Shown in pieces: positions 50,100 through 62,559 of a stretch of 64,000 bases of DNA. Numbering within the stretch: the stretch's first letter is position 1; each line of letters opens with the position of its first letter. A program made the translations under genes and the position numbers. The notes below the pieces were generated by a model, which was given only the letters and a program-made list of their open reading frames with translations, was not told the origin of the DNA and made no database searches. The stretch is from an uncultured Aeromonadaceae bacterium (GTDB lineage Bacteria; Pseudomonadota; Gammaproteobacteria; Enterobacterales; Aeromonadaceae), in NCBI GenBank assembly GCA_945957385.1, contig CAMFKP010000006.1, positions 1 through 64,000 on the forward strand, read 5' to 3'.

Positions 50100-51455
50100 A
50101 TGTTCAAGTCACTCATCAGCCACAAACTCACACTGCTGTTCCTGCTGTTTCTACTGCTACAGTTGCCGCTGCACAGCCTGCAGTCACTGACCTACGAACG
50201 CCAGTCCTACCGTAACCAGGCGCTGGAACAGATCAGTGCCAGCAGCAGCGGACCACAACGCCTGGTCGGGCCCATCCTGGTGATCCCCTATCAGCAACAG
50301 GAGAACCAATACAACGAGCAGGAGGGCAAATACCACGTCATCGTCCAGCAGCGCCAACTGCTGCTGTTGCCGGAGCAGCTCACCGTCAACAGCACGCTGC
50401 AGGTGGAGAGCCGGCAGCTCGGTATCTATCAGGCGCAACTCTTCAATGGCCCGCTGCAGCTGAGCGGCCATTTTGCCGCCGATGGATTGGCGCCACTGCT
50501 GCAAGATGAGCAGATCGCAATCGGGACCCCCTATCTGACGGTGCTGGTGACCGATGCCCGCGGTCTGTTGCAGGTGCCACGCCTGAAGTGGGGAGACGCC
50601 AGCCTGCCGTTCCAGCCCGGCGCACGCCTTGGCAGCCGCGAACAGGGGATCCATGCGCCGGTGTCACTGGCCACCCTGCAGAGCGGGCACAGCCAACCCT
50701 TTGCCTTCGAGTTGACCTTGCAGGGCAGTGGTAGCCTGGAAATGGTGCCTGTCGGCGCCAGCAGCACGCTGACGCTGCACAGCAACTGGCCCCACCCCAG
50801 CTTCATCGGCCAGTTCCTGCCACGTGAGCGCCAGATCGACAGCCATGGCTTCCGTGCGCATTGGGAAAGCAGCTGGTTTGCCAACAACCTGCAAGAGCGG
50901 ATCCAGGAGCTGGATCAACGCGGAAGCCAGGCGTTGCCAGCCTTTACCGTCAGCCTGATTGAGCCTGTGGACCACTATCAGCAGAACAACCGGGCGCTGA
51001 AATATGCCGAGCTGTTTATCGGCCTGACGTTCCTCAGCTTCTTCCTGTTCGAACTGGTGAAACGCCTGCGCCTGCACCCGATCCAATACGCGCTGGTTAG
51101 CCTGGCGCAGATCGTGTTCTATCTGGTGCTGCTGGCGCTGTCGGAACAGATTGGCTTCAGCCTGGCCTATCTGCTGGCCAGTATCGCCTGCGTCGGCTTG
51201 CTGAGCTTCTATGCCTGCTTCCTGCTCGGTAGCCTGCTGCGCGGCCTTGGCTTTGCCTGCCTGTTGAGCCTGCTCTACGCCATCCTGTACGGGCTGATGC
51301 AGGCCGAAGATTTGGCGCTGTTGCTGGGATCCGGTCTGCTGTTTATCGCCCTGGCGCTGGTGATGGTGATCACCCGACACGTCGACTGGTACCGTCTGGG
51401 ACGACGCCAGGCCGGTGACGACACGGCGCAGGACGATCCCGGCACTGCCGCCTGA
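50100..51455 (+). CDS. creD: Inner-membrane protein CreD
   Basis: 451 aa from ATG 50100, with AAGGAGG 6 bases upstream; E. coli CreD is 450. One N-terminal helix (LTLLFLLFLLLQLPLHSL), then a large periplasmic domain (RLVGPILVIPY, LPEQLTVNSTL, WESSWFANNLQE). A C-terminal bundle of about five helices follows (ELFIGLTFLSFFLFELVKRLRLHPIQYALVSLAQIVFYLVLLALSEQIGF, the conserved CreD core). It is the classic CreBC target and affects envelope integrity and beta-lactam tolerance. A cre tag precedes it. Confidence 0.94.
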   Translation: MFKSLISHKLTLLFLLFLLLQLPLHSLQSLTYERQSYRNQALEQISASSSGPQRLVGPILVIPYQQQENQYNEQEGKYHVIVQQRQLLLLPEQLTVNSTLQVESRQLGIYQAQLFNGPLQLSGHFAADGLAPLLQDEQIAIGTPYLTVLVTDARGLLQVPRLKWGDASLPFQPGARLGSREQGIHAPVSLATLQSGHSQPFAFELTLQGSGSLEMVPVGASSTLTLHSNWPHPSFIGQFLPRERQIDSHGFRAHWESSWFANNLQERIQELDQRGSQALPAFTVSLIEPVDHYQQNNRALKYAELFIGLTFLSFFLFELVKRLRLHPIQYALVSLAQIVFYLVLLALSEQIGFSLAYLLASIACVGLLSFYACFLLGSLLRGLGFACLLSLLYAILYGLMQAEDLALLLGSGLLFIALALVMVITRHVDWYRLGRRQAGDDTAQDDPGTAA

Positions 51456-51475
51456 TGCCGGCGGCCGTCACAACC

Positions 51476-51495
51476 GGGGCACCTTGCGGTGCCCC
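51476..51495. terminator. Hairpin between creD and glmU
   Basis: GGGGCACC-TTGC-GGTGCCCC between the convergent genes. T-runs are poor, so this is a probable rather than certain terminator. Confidence 0.55.
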
Positions 51496-51509
51496 TGGTG
51501 TAGTGCGGT

Positions 51510-52874
51510 TTATTTCTTGATTTTCACCGGTCGCTGCCAGTTGGCGACATGGCGTTGTGGCACCCGGGTGATGACCAGCTCATTCTCGCCCACTTCCCGC
51601 GTGACCGTGGTGCCAGCGCCGATGGTCGCCCCTTTACGCACTGTGACCGGCGCCACCAGCTGGGTATCGGAACCGACGAAGACGTTATCCTCGATCACCG
51701 TTTTATGCTTGTTGGCCCCGTCATAGTTACAGGTGATGGTGCCGGCACCGATGTTGACGTCGGCACCGATGTCGCTGTCGCCCAGATAGGAGAGATGGCC
51801 GGCCTTGGTGCCGACGCCGAGACGGGCATTCTTCACCTCGACAAAGTTACCGACATGCACGCCATCGGCCAGCTCGCAGCCGGGACGCAGACGGGCAAAC
51901 GGGCCAATCGTGGTGCCACGGGCCAGTTGTGACGCCTCGATCACCGTATAGGGACTGATGATGCTGTCATCGGCGATGGAACAGTCTTTGAGCACACAGC
52001 CAGCACCGATCTGCACGCGGTGGCCGAGCGTCACCTGGCCTTCGATGATGACGTTGGCATCGATGATCACATCTTCGCCGCAGCTCAACTCGCCGCGCAG
52101 ATCAAAGCGCGCCGGGTCGAGCAGAGTCACGCCATCGAGCATCAACTGCTGGGCCGCACGCTGCTGATAGAAGCGCTCCAGCGCCGCCAGCTGGACACGG
52201 TTGTTCGCCCCTTCGGTCTCGCGGGCATCGCTGGCCTGGGCAGTGACAATGGCGGCACCGGCATGATGAGCGGCGGCGATGACATCGGTCAGGTAATACT
52301 CGCCCTGGGCGTTCTGGCAGGTCAACCCGGCCAGCCAGCCCTTCAACTTGCCCGCCGGCGCCACCAGTACCCCAGTGTTCACCTCGCGGATCGCCAACTG
52401 CTCGGCCGTCGCATCCTTCTGTTCGACGATACCGACCACGGCACCCTGTTCACGCACGATGCGGCCATAGCCGGTCGGCTCGTCCAGCGTCACCGTCAGC
52501 AAGCCGATGCCGCCCTCCGGCTGTACTGCCAACAGGCGTTGCAGTGTCGCCGCGGTAATCAGCGGGGTATCACCGTACAACACCAGCACCTTGGCATCGT
52601 CGGGGATCGCCGGTGTCGCTTGCGCAACAGCATGGCCGGTGCCGAGTTGTTGCGCCTGCAGTACCCAGTGCACGGCACTGTCAGCCAGACGCTGCTGCAG
52701 CAGTTCACCACCGTGGCCATAGACCAGATGGACAGCCGCCGCGCCCAGCGCCTCGGCGGTGGCGATGACATGGCTGACCATGGGACGACCGGCTACCGGG
52801 TGCAGCACTTTCGGCAGCGAGGAGCGCATGCGGGTACCCTTACCCGCGGCGAGAATGACGACGTGTAGAGACAT
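51510..52874 (-). CDS. glmU: Bifunctional GlmU (UDP-GlcNAc pyrophosphorylase / GlcN-1-P acetyltransferase)
   Basis: 454 aa from ATG 52874 (AGGAT at 6 bases); E. coli GlmU is 456. The N-terminal uridylyltransferase has [28 protein letters not shown], the metal-site VLYGDTPL and VNTGVLV. The C-terminal left-handed beta-helix hexapeptide repeats ([25 protein letters not shown]) include the acetyltransferase active site [12 protein letters not shown], the catalytic His in [14 protein letters not shown], and [10 protein letters not shown]. It makes UDP-GlcNAc, following GlmS in the same pathway. Confidence 0.97.
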   Translation of the reverse strand: MSLHVVILAAGKGTRMRSSLPKVLHPVAGRPMVSHVIATAEALGAAAVHLVYGHGGELLQQRLADSAVHWVLQAQQLGTGHAVAQATPAIPDDAKVLVLYGDTPLITAATLQRLLAVQPEGGIGLLTVTLDEPTGYGRIVREQGAVVGIVEQKDATAEQLAIREVNTGVLVAPAGKLKGWLAGLTCQNAQGEYYLTDVIAAAHHAGAAIVTAQASDARETEGANNRVQLAALERFYQQRAAQQLMLDGVTLLDPARFDLRGELSCGEDVIIDANVIIEGQVTLGHRVQIGAGCVLKDCSIADDSIISPYTVIEASQLARGTTIGPFARLRPGCELADGVHVGNFVEVKNARLGVGTKAGHLSYLGDSDIGADVNIGAGTITCNYDGANKHKTVIEDNVFVGSDTQLVAPVTVRKGATIGAGTTVTREVGENELVITRVPQRHVANWQRPVKIKK

Positions 52875-52969
52875 AGACCTATCCTTTGCGCAACATGAGC
52901 GTTCACTGCGCGGCATGATACCGCAACTCCACTCGCTCTGCCTCGGTGCTTCCGTCAACGTACAAATTG

Positions 52970-53172
52970 GTTAAGTTGCACCAGATTAGCCACTTATCAG
53001 CGTGCAATGGCCAGCTTTGTGGTCCGAAAAGGCCAGCCAAACCGCCGTTTAAAGGCTGGCACGACTCCTGCTGTAACTTTTTTGCAACAACCCATATCCC
53101 TGGCACCGATGCCCACCCATCCTCAACGGATGCGGTGGGCTTTTTATTTTCAACCGCAATGGAGTGCATCTC
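52970..53172 (+). ncRNA. Structured leader of the 53-kb porin gene ending in an intrinsic terminator (attenuator-like or sRNA)
   Basis: No ORF with a ribosome site. The stretch can fold as TTGCAC...GTGCAA (around 52975-53006), then GCCAGCC (53032-53038) with GGCTGGC (53054-53060). An upstream GCCAGC at 53010-53015 could compete for the same partner. It ends with the strong hairpin GCCCACC...GGTGGGC (53111-53140) plus a T-run (53141-53150), only 22 bases before the porin ATG. This is the layout of a terminator-controlled leader or of a small RNA ending just before the gene. No known riboswitch class was recognised. Confidence 0.5.
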
Positions 53173-54384
53173 ATGATCTCTCGATCCACCCTGTCACTGC
53201 TGATTACCGCCACCTTGGCCACCACAACACCGCTGCAGGCAGAAACATTAGCTGAAGGCATCGCTTCCGCCATCAAATGGGGCAATGCCAGCGTCAGTGA
53301 ACGTTATCGCTACGAATACGTCGATCAGGAAGGCATTGCCAATTTCGCCAACGCCTCGACCTTGAAATCCAGGTTCACTTGGAATAGCGGCACAGTCGCC
53401 GGCATTAAAGGGCTATTTGAGGTCGATAATGTCACCAGCATCGGCGACGATCGCTATAACAGCACCGTCAATGGCCGCAAGACCTACCCTGTGGTTGCCG
53501 ATCCCGAAGCAACGGTAGTTAACCAGATAGCGCTTGGCTATAGTGCCGAAAAGTGGAACGGCTTAGTCGGACGCCAACGGATCAAGCAGGGTAATGAACG
53601 TTTCGTTGGCAGTGCGGCCTGGCGCCAGCTGGAACAAACCTTTGATGCGGCCCACGTGATCCTGGTGCCGGACACCCGTTTTACTCTGGACTATGCCTAC
53701 AGCTGGCGTATCAATACCGTGTTTGGTCCGGATAACCCGAACGGTCAACTGGACGGTGACTTTCACCTGCTACGTACCGATTACCAGCCGAATGGTAATC
53801 ACGCGCTAGCTGGTTTTGCCTACCTGCTGGACTACAACCAACCGGCAACAAATTCAGCCAACACTTACGGCGTCGAGTATACCGGCAACCTGCTGGATCG
53901 TCTGAAAGCCCATCTAAGCTACGCACGTCAATCCGATAGTGGTGCCGCACCGGTCGATTACAGCGCCAACTACTATCTGGCCGAACTGACCGCCTCCTGG
54001 CATGGTTATTACCTGAATCCTGGCTACGAAGTGTTGGGCTCGGATGATGGCAAAAAAGGTTTTGCCACACCGCTGGCCTCATTACACAAGTTTCAGGGCT
54101 TTGCCGATAAGTTCCTAACTACGCCGAAACAGGGGATCCGCGACAGCTATCTGACACTGGGCGGAAAGAAGTACCAATGGGAATTTGCAGTCACCTGGCA
54201 TGACTTCAACAGCGATGAAGGCGATCTGGATCTGGGGCATGAGCTGGACCTGATAGTCAGCCGGCCGATCAACAATTATCTGAGTGCCCTGGTCAAATAT
54301 GCGCACTATCAAGGCAGCCATGAGAGCGCCCCCCTGGCGAAGGACACAGATAAGGCCTGGATGATGTTGACCGCAACATTTTAA
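53173..54384 (+). CDS. Outer-membrane beta-barrel protein (alginate-export/porin-like)
   Basis: 403 aa from ATG 53173 (GGAG at 8 bases). Signal peptide ISRSTLSLLITATLATTTPLQA, then a 16-18-strand barrel pattern ending in Phe (MMLTATF). The pattern RYRYEYVDQ, TLKSRFTWNSG, FEVDNVTSIGDDRYNST, GRQRIKQGNERFVGSAAWRQLEQTFDA resembles the alginate-export-like porin family. These often pass uncharged or acidic sugars or hydroxylated compounds. It is lower in GC than its neighbours and separates atpC from glmU, which are adjacent in many relatives. A terminator stands immediately upstream. Confidence 0.85.
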   Translation: MISRSTLSLLITATLATTTPLQAETLAEGIASAIKWGNASVSERYRYEYVDQEGIANFANASTLKSRFTWNSGTVAGIKGLFEVDNVTSIGDDRYNSTVNGRKTYPVVADPEATVVNQIALGYSAEKWNGLVGRQRIKQGNERFVGSAAWRQLEQTFDAAHVILVPDTRFTLDYAYSWRINTVFGPDNPNGQLDGDFHLLRTDYQPNGNHALAGFAYLLDYNQPATNSANTYGVEYTGNLLDRLKAHLSYARQSDSGAAPVDYSANYYLAELTASWHGYYLNPGYEVLGSDDGKKGFATPLASLHKFQGFADKFLTTPKQGIRDSYLTLGGKKYQWEFAVTWHDFNSDEGDLDLGHELDLIVSRPINNYLSALVKYAHYQGSHESAPLAKDTDKAWMMLTATF

Positions 54385-54404
54385 GTTCTCGCCGAGAACA
54401 TAAA

Positions 54405-54430
54405 AAAAAGCGGCCCGCAGGCCGCTTTGT
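54405..54430. terminator. Bidirectional terminator between porin and atpC
   Basis: AAAGCGGCC-CGCA-GGCCGCTTT with an A-run on the left and a T-rich stretch on the right. It serves the convergent porin and atp operon. Confidence 0.92.
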
Positions 54431-54444
54431 TGTCAGCAGAGGAA

Positions 54445-54870
54445 TTAGCGGTAGTTTCTGCGGGTGAGTTCCACCACACGCAACTGCGCCATGGCCTTCG
54501 CCAATTCGGCGATGGCCTCGGCATAGTCGACATCGCCAGACTTGCCGTTCATCTTCTCCTCGGCTGCGCGCTTGGCTTCCTGAGCCTTGGCTTCATCGAT
54601 ATCCGCCGCACGGATAGCGGTGTCCGCCAGCACAGTCACCGTCTCGGGTTGCACTTCCAGCATACCGCCAGAGATGTACATCACTTCCTCGACACCGTGC
54701 AGCTTGATCAGACGCACCAGACCAGGCTTGATGGATGTCAGGAGCGGCGCGTGACCATGACGGATGCCCAGCTCCCCTTCCGCACCTGTGACCTGAACGG
54801 ACTCAACACGACCGGAGAACAACATCTCCTCGGCGCTGACCACGTCCAGGTGGAAGGTAATCTCAGCCAT
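54445..54870 (-). CDS. atpC: ATP synthase F1 subunit epsilon
   Basis: 141 aa. N-terminal beta-sandwich ([46 protein letters not shown]) and C-terminal helical hairpin ([19 protein letters not shown]). It links gamma to the c-ring and can inhibit ATP hydrolysis. Last gene of the operon, ending at a bidirectional terminator. Confidence 0.97.
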   Translation of the reverse strand: MAEITFHLDVVSAEEMLFSGRVESVQVTGAEGELGIRHGHAPLLTSIKPGLVRLIKLHGVEEVMYISGGMLEVQPETVTVLADTAIRAADIDEAKAQEAKRAAEEKMNGKSGDVDYAEAIAELAKAMAQLRVVELTRRNYR

Positions 54871-54888
54871 AGATCCTCCTGCCCGGGA

Positions 54889-56304
<1,416 letters not shown>

Positions 56305-56310
56305 TTAGCC

Positions 56311-57174
56311 CTAGACCGCTGCCGCACCGGACACGATTTCGGTCAGTTCCTGAGTGATACCGGCCTGACGGGCCTTGTTGTATACCAGTTGCAGATCGTT
56401 AATCAGTGTGTCGGCATTTTCGGTAGCTGACTTCATCGCGACCATACGGGCCGCTTGCTCGCTGGCCAGGTTCTCGACAACCCCCTGGTACACCTGAGAC
56501 TCGATGTAACGGCTGAGCAATTGATCCAGCAGTGCTTTTGGATCCGGCTCGTACAGGTAGTCCCAATGGCGCTTGGCCATCTTGTCGTCTTTGGCTTTCG
56601 GCAGCGGCAGCAGTTGGTCAACAACAGGTTGCTGCACCATGGTGTTTACAAACTTGTTGTACACCAGATACAGACGATCAATCTCGCCGTTGTCGTAGGC
56701 CTGCAGCATGACGCGTACCGAGCCAATCAGATCGTTGACGGTCGGGTTGTCACCAAAACCGGAGGCCTGGGCAAGCACCTTGTAGCCGAAGCGACCAAAG
56801 AAGCCACATGCCTTGGAACCCAGTAGAGCCAGACTGGCGTCTGCTCCCTGATCTTTCCACTGCTTCATCGAACCGAGGGTTGCCTTGAACAGGTTGATGT
56901 TCAAACCACCACACAGACCACGGTCTGTCGATATGATGATGTAGCCCACTCGCTTAGCTTCGCGCTCTTCAAGGTAGGGATGCTTGTATTCCAGGTTCCC
57001 CAGGGCAATATGACCGATCACCTTACGCATACTGACGGCATAGGGGCGGCTGGAACCCATCCGCTCCTGAACTTTCCGCATCTTGGACGCGGCAACCATC
57101 TGCATTGCGCTGGTGATCTTCTGAGTGTTCTTCACACTTCCGATCTTGTTGCGTATTTCTTTAGCGCCGGCCAT
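56311..57174 (-). CDS. atpG: ATP synthase F1 subunit gamma
   Basis: 287 aa. Long N-terminal coiled-coil helix ([32 protein letters not shown]) and a C-terminal helix with [32 protein letters not shown], the central rotor shaft of F1. Normal length and position between atpA and atpD. Confidence 0.97.
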   Translation of the reverse strand: MAGAKEIRNKIGSVKNTQKITSAMQMVAASKMRKVQERMGSSRPYAVSMRKVIGHIALGNLEYKHPYLEEREAKRVGYIIISTDRGLCGGLNINLFKATLGSMKQWKDQGADASLALLGSKACGFFGRFGYKVLAQASGFGDNPTVNDLIGSVRVMLQAYDNGEIDRLYLVYNKFVNTMVQQPVVDQLLPLPKAKDDKMAKRHWDYLYEPDPKALLDQLLSRYIESQVYQGVVENLASEQAARMVAMKSATENADTLINDLQLVYNKARQAGITQELTEIVSGAAAV

Positions 57175-57220
57175 CTCAAACTCTCCATTCCAGGTGGCTG
57201 CACCTCGCAGCCACTATGAC

Positions 57221-58762
57221 TTACCAGGTCTGAGTAGCCTTGAAGCTGTCGAGCAGTGCAGTCAGCTTAGCTACAACATCATCGTTGTAGTCAGCCTTGG
57301 CATTGATCTCGGCCATCAGGTCGGCATGCTCGGTACTGGCATAGGAGAGCAGAGCGGCTTCGAAATCACCAATCTTGTTCAATTCCACGTCGGCAAGATA
57401 ACCACGCTCTGCAGCGAACAGAACCAGGGCCTGATTGGCTACGCTCATTGGCGCATACTGCTTCTGCTTCATCAGCTCGGTAACCTTCTGACCATGATTC
57501 AGCTGGTTACGGGTCGCATCATCCAGATCGGAAGAGAACTGAGCAAAAGCGGCCAACTCACGATACTGAGCCAGTGCGGTACGGATACCACCGGACAGTT
57601 TCTTGATGATCTTGGTTTGCGCCGCACCACCTACCCGGGATACGGAGATGCCTGGATCTACCGCTGGGCGGATACCCGCGTTGAACAGTTGGGTCGTCAG
57701 GAAGATCTGACCATCGGTGATCGAGATAACGTTGGTCGGAACGAACGCCGACACGTCACCCGCTTGGGTTTCAATGATAGGCAGGGCCGTCAGTGAACCG
57801 GTCTGGCCTTTTACTGCACCCTTGGTGTAAGTCTCTACATACTCTTCGTTGACGCGAGCAGCACGCTCAAGCAGACGTGAGTGCAGATAGAAAACGTCCC
57901 CAGGGAAGGCTTCGCGTCCTGGCGGACGACGCAGCAGCAGAGAGATTTGGCGGTAAGCCACGGCGTGCTTGGACAGGTCATCATAGATGATCAGCGCATC
58001 TTCGCCACGGTCACGGAAATACTCACCCATGGCACAACCGGCATACGGTGCCAGATATTGCAAAGAAGCGGATTCGGAAGCAGAAGCAACTACGACGATA
58101 GTGTTCTGCAGCGCGCCATGTTCTTCCAGCTTGCGTACCACGTTAGCGATGGTAGAGGCCTTCTGACCAATAGCAACATAGATACATTTAATGCCAGAGT
58201 CTTTCTGGTTGATGATCGCATCAATCGCCAGAGCGGTTTTACCGGTCTGACGGTCGCCGATAATCAGCTCACGCTGACCACGACCGATAGGGATCATGGA
58301 GTCAACCGCCTTATAACCGGTCTGTACCGGTTGAGAGACAGACTTCCGCGCGATAACGCCAGGAGCAATGACTTCGATCGGCGAGAAACCGTCGTTATCT
58401 ACCGGCCCCTTACCATCGATCGGCTGTCCCAATGTATTGACGACACGGCCCAGCAGACCACGACCAACCGGCACTTCCAGAATACGACCAGTACCGGTAA
58501 CCTTCTGACCTTCAGCCAGATCGGCGTAAGGTCCCATGACGATAGCGCCGACAGAATCACGTTCCAGGTTCAAAGCCAGACCGTAACGATTACCCGGCAG
58601 TTCAATCATTTCGCCCTGCATGACATCGGCCAAGCCGTGGATGCGGACGATACCGTCGCTGACGGAAACGATGGTACCTTCGTTCCGTGCTTCGGTTACA
58701 ACTTCAAATTGCTCGATACGCTTTTTAATCAGCTCGGCAATTTCAGTGGAATTCAGTTGCAT
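57221..58762 (-). CDS. atpA: ATP synthase F1 subunit alpha
   Basis: 513 aa, the same as E. coli. Walker A GDRQTGKT, the arginine-finger region [13 protein letters not shown]-terminal [19 protein letters not shown]. Non-catalytic nucleotide-binding subunit that alternates with beta. Confidence 0.98.
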   Translation of the reverse strand: MQLNSTEIAELIKKRIEQFEVVTEARNEGTIVSVSDGIVRIHGLADVMQGEMIELPGNRYGLALNLERDSVGAIVMGPYADLAEGQKVTGTGRILEVPVGRGLLGRVVNTLGQPIDGKGPVDNDGFSPIEVIAPGVIARKSVSQPVQTGYKAVDSMIPIGRGQRELIIGDRQTGKTALAIDAIINQKDSGIKCIYVAIGQKASTIANVVRKLEEHGALQNTIVVVASASESASLQYLAPYAGCAMGEYFRDRGEDALIIYDDLSKHAVAYRQISLLLRRPPGREAFPGDVFYLHSRLLERAARVNEEYVETYTKGAVKGQTGSLTALPIIETQAGDVSAFVPTNVISITDGQIFLTTQLFNAGIRPAVDPGISVSRVGGAAQTKIIKKLSGGIRTALAQYRELAAFAQFSSDLDDATRNQLNHGQKVTELMKQKQYAPMSVANQALVLFAAERGYLADVELNKIGDFEAALLSYASTEHADLMAEINAKADYNDDVVAKLTALLDSFKATQTW

Positions 58763-58776
58763 GCTCTAATCCCCAA

Positions 58777-59310
58777 TCAAGATTGCAGCGCTTCCGCCAA
58801 GCGGTTGAGTTTGCTACGGACACTGGCATCGATAATCTCGTCACCGGCCTTGATCACCAATCCGGCCATTAAAGCCGGATCAACGGTGCAGTTCAGTTTC
58901 ACGGTTCTACCGTAACGCTTCTCGAGAGAAGCCTGAATCTTGGCCATGTCCACATCACTCAACGGGCTGGCTGAGGTCACCTCTGCATCGAGCTGTTTAT
59001 CAAGCTCGGACTTCAGGGCAACAAACTCTGCCAGCACCGCAGGCAATACACTCAAGCGTCCGTTTTCAGCCATCACTTTCATCAAGTTCTGACCGTGTTC
59101 ATCAAGCTGTTCACCGCAGATACGCACGAAAAGGTCACCCAATTCACTCGCCGCCAGTGCGCCCTGAAACAAACTCTGCATAGTGTCGTTTTTTGCTACT
59201 TCGGCAGAAAACGCCAACATGCCAAGCCATTTGTCCAGAGCCTTGTGCTCAACAGCAAAATCGAACGCCGCTTTGGCGTAGGGGCGAGCAATGGTAGTCA
59301 CTTCAGACAT
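58777..59310 (-). CDS. atpH: ATP synthase F1 subunit delta
   Basis: 177 aa. Typical delta/OSCP start (TIARPYAKAAFDFAVEHKALDKWLGML) and C-terminal KLNCTVDPALMAGLVIKAGDEIIDASVRSKLNRLAEAL. Connects the b stalk to the top of F1. 14 bases upstream of atpA. Confidence 0.97.
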   Translation of the reverse strand: MSEVTTIARPYAKAAFDFAVEHKALDKWLGMLAFSAEVAKNDTMQSLFQGALAASELGDLFVRICGEQLDEHGQNLMKVMAENGRLSVLPAVLAEFVALKSELDKQLDAEVTSASPLSDVDMAKIQASLEKRYGRTVKLNCTVDPALMAGLVIKAGDEIIDASVRSKLNRLAEALQS

Positions 59311-59324
59311 AGCCCCAAGCCCCC

Positions 59325-59795
59325 TTACAGTTCTGCAACCAGTTTATCGACCAATTCGCTATTAGCGGCTTTGTCGATCTGACGTTCCAGGATTTTTTCG
59401 GCACCGGCAACGGCCAATGCGGCCACATGCTTGCGCAGATCTTCTCTGGCACGATTGCGTTCGGCTTCAATCTCGGCTTGAGCTTGCTTGAGGATCTTCT
59501 CACGCTCGCCCATAGCTTCCTGATTGGCCTCATCGATAATCTGGGCACGACGCTTGTTCGCCTGCTCAATGATCTCTGCAGCCTGTTGTTTGGCTTCCTT
59601 GATCTGCTCCATGGCCTTGTTTTGGGCCAAATCCAGATCTTTCTTCGCCCGTTCTGCAGATGAGAGACCGTCAGCAATTTCTTTTTGACGCTTCTCAATG
59701 ACAGCCAGTAATGGCGGCCATACAAACTTCATGCAGAACCAGACAAAAAGGATAAACGCCAACGTCTGGCCGAGGATGGTCATATTGATATCCAC
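59325..59795 (-). CDS. atpF: ATP synthase Fo subunit b
   Basis: 156 aa, E. coli length. One N-terminal membrane helix ([26 protein letters not shown]), then a long charged coiled coil ([21 protein letters not shown]...). Peripheral stator stalk. Confidence 0.97.
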   Translation of the reverse strand: MDINMTILGQTLAFILFVWFCMKFVWPPLLAVIEKRQKEIADGLSSAERAKKDLDLAQNKAMEQIKEAKQQAAEIIEQANKRRAQIIDEANQEAMGEREKILKQAQAEIEAERNRAREDLRKHVAALAVAGAEKILERQIDKAANSELVDKLVAEL

Positions 59796-59847
59796 GACAC
59801 AACTCCTCTAGGTGGAATAAATTGACACAAGGTGTTCAGGAGTCGAG

Positions 59848-60078
<231 letters not shown>

Positions 60079-60123
60079 TTATCTCCAATTTTCAGAAAAA
60101 ACGCTAAATATCAGCAAAAAGAA

Positions 60124-61301
<1,178 letters not shown>

Positions 61302-61598
61302 CAGCTTTCTCCGATTTTTTGAAGCGCTTGCAAAACAGGCGCCTTAATAACATAAAAATAACATTTTCACAGCCCCTTAATAACGCAAAAATAAAGGTGT
61401 TAAATAGATGTAACTATTTGCTGTGTAATGATTTTTTATGATGAATCAACATAGCCCAACCACCAGTTAAAAACCAGCGAATTGTGAGCTGGCTCAAGCT
61501 GTGTTGACGCTTTATTCAGCGAATATATTCGGAAAAAGTACCCGCCTATTCAGTAGACGCACTCTCCCTAGCTGCGGCTATTTACCCACCCTCGATAA
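61302..61598 (-). promoter_or_regulatory. atp operon upstream region with tandem direct repeat
   Basis: AT-rich gap holding the atp promoter. A ~20-base direct repeat occurs twice 33 bases apart (61342-61363 and 61375-61396), each CCTTAATAAC-NN-AAAAATAA. The spacing is about three helical turns. On the minus strand this puts AT-rich TTATTTTT..GTTATTAAGG blocks just upstream of atpI. No gene is visible in the gap. Confidence 0.55.
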
Positions 61599-61630
61599 CA
61601 AAAACGGGGAATAACCATTCCCCGTTTTTG
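61599..61630. terminator. Terminator after parB
   Basis: CAAAAACGGGGAAT-AACC-ATTCCCCGTTTTTG, a perfect 14-bp stem with A- and T-runs, 7 bases past the parB stop. Confidence 0.93.
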
Positions 61631-61636
61631 TTTATG

Positions 61637-62545
61637 TCAATGTAGTCCGAAATGGTTCAACAGGCGTTCTAGCTCTGTTTGGTTATCAAACGCGACAACC
61701 AACTTTCCCTTATCTGGACCAGATGAGATAAAGCGAGCAGTTAACCCCAACCGATTGGAAACACCTTGTTCCCATTGTTGCAAATTGATCGGTTGTCGTT
61801 GCGGTTCAACGTCAGGTTTAGGATGGAGTAACTTCTGCACCAGGCGTTCGGTATCTCGCACTGTCATTGCTTTTTGCGCAACCTGTCGAGCCAATTCAGT
61901 TTGAACGGGCCCATCCAGCGCCAACAGCGCACGAGCATGGCCCATTTCCAAATCGCCATGTTCAACCAGTCTTTTGACATCATCATTAAGTTGATTCAAA
62001 CGCAACAGATTGGATACTGCACTTCGGGATTTACCAACGGCATCGGCAACTTGCTGATGGGTCAGCTCAAACTCCATCATTAAACGCTGCAAAGCAGACG
62101 CCTCTTCTATGGCATTGAGATCTTCGCGCTGGATATTCTCGATCAAAGCGATAGCCACAGCGGCATTATCTTCGACATCTTTGACCAGACACGGAACGGT
62201 TTCCAACTGAGCTAATTGGCTTGCGCGCCAACGTCGCTCTCCCGCGATGATTTCATAACGCTGTTCAGATACCTTGCGCACCACTATCGGTTGAATCACG
62301 CCTTGAGCTCGGATCGAACTGGCTAACTCTTCAAGCGCATCCTGCGACATATCTTTACGCGGTTGATATTTGCCCGGCTGTAGACAGGTTACAGCTAACT
62401 GACGTAAATCGCCCTGACCTTGCGATGCAGCTAACTGAGCCTCATCGCCACGCATATCATCCAGTAATTGTTTCTGACGAGCAGCGGTACTGGTTCCCAG
62501 CAACGCTTCTAGTCCTTTTCCCAGTCCGCGTTTCTTTGGTGTCAT
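61637..62545 (-). CDS. parB: Chromosome partition protein ParB
   Basis: 302 aa from ATG 62545 (GGAAG at 5 bases); the TTG at 62563 in the track overlaps parA. N-terminal KKRGLGKGLEALLG, the CTP-binding ParB/Srx domain (LQPGKYQPRKDM, VVRKVSEQRYEIIAGERRWRAS, IENIQREDLNAIEEA), central helix-turn-helix (LTHQQVADAVGKSRSAVSNLLRL) and C-terminal dimer domain (KLVVAFDNQTELERLLNHFG). Binds parS near oriC and spreads as a clamp. Last gene of rsmG-parA-parB. Confidence 0.96.
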   Translation of the reverse strand: MTPKKRGLGKGLEALLGTSTAARQKQLLDDMRGDEAQLAASQGQGDLRQLAVTCLQPGKYQPRKDMSQDALEELASSIRAQGVIQPIVVRKVSEQRYEIIAGERRWRASQLAQLETVPCLVKDVEDNAAVAIALIENIQREDLNAIEEASALQRLMMEFELTHQQVADAVGKSRSAVSNLLRLNQLNDDVKRLVEHGDLEMGHARALLALDGPVQTELARQVAQKAMTVRDTERLVQKLLHPKPDVEPQRQPINLQQWEQGVSNRLGLTARFISSGPDKGKLVVAFDNQTELERLLNHFGLH

Positions 62546-62559
62546 GTTGCTTCCCGAAC

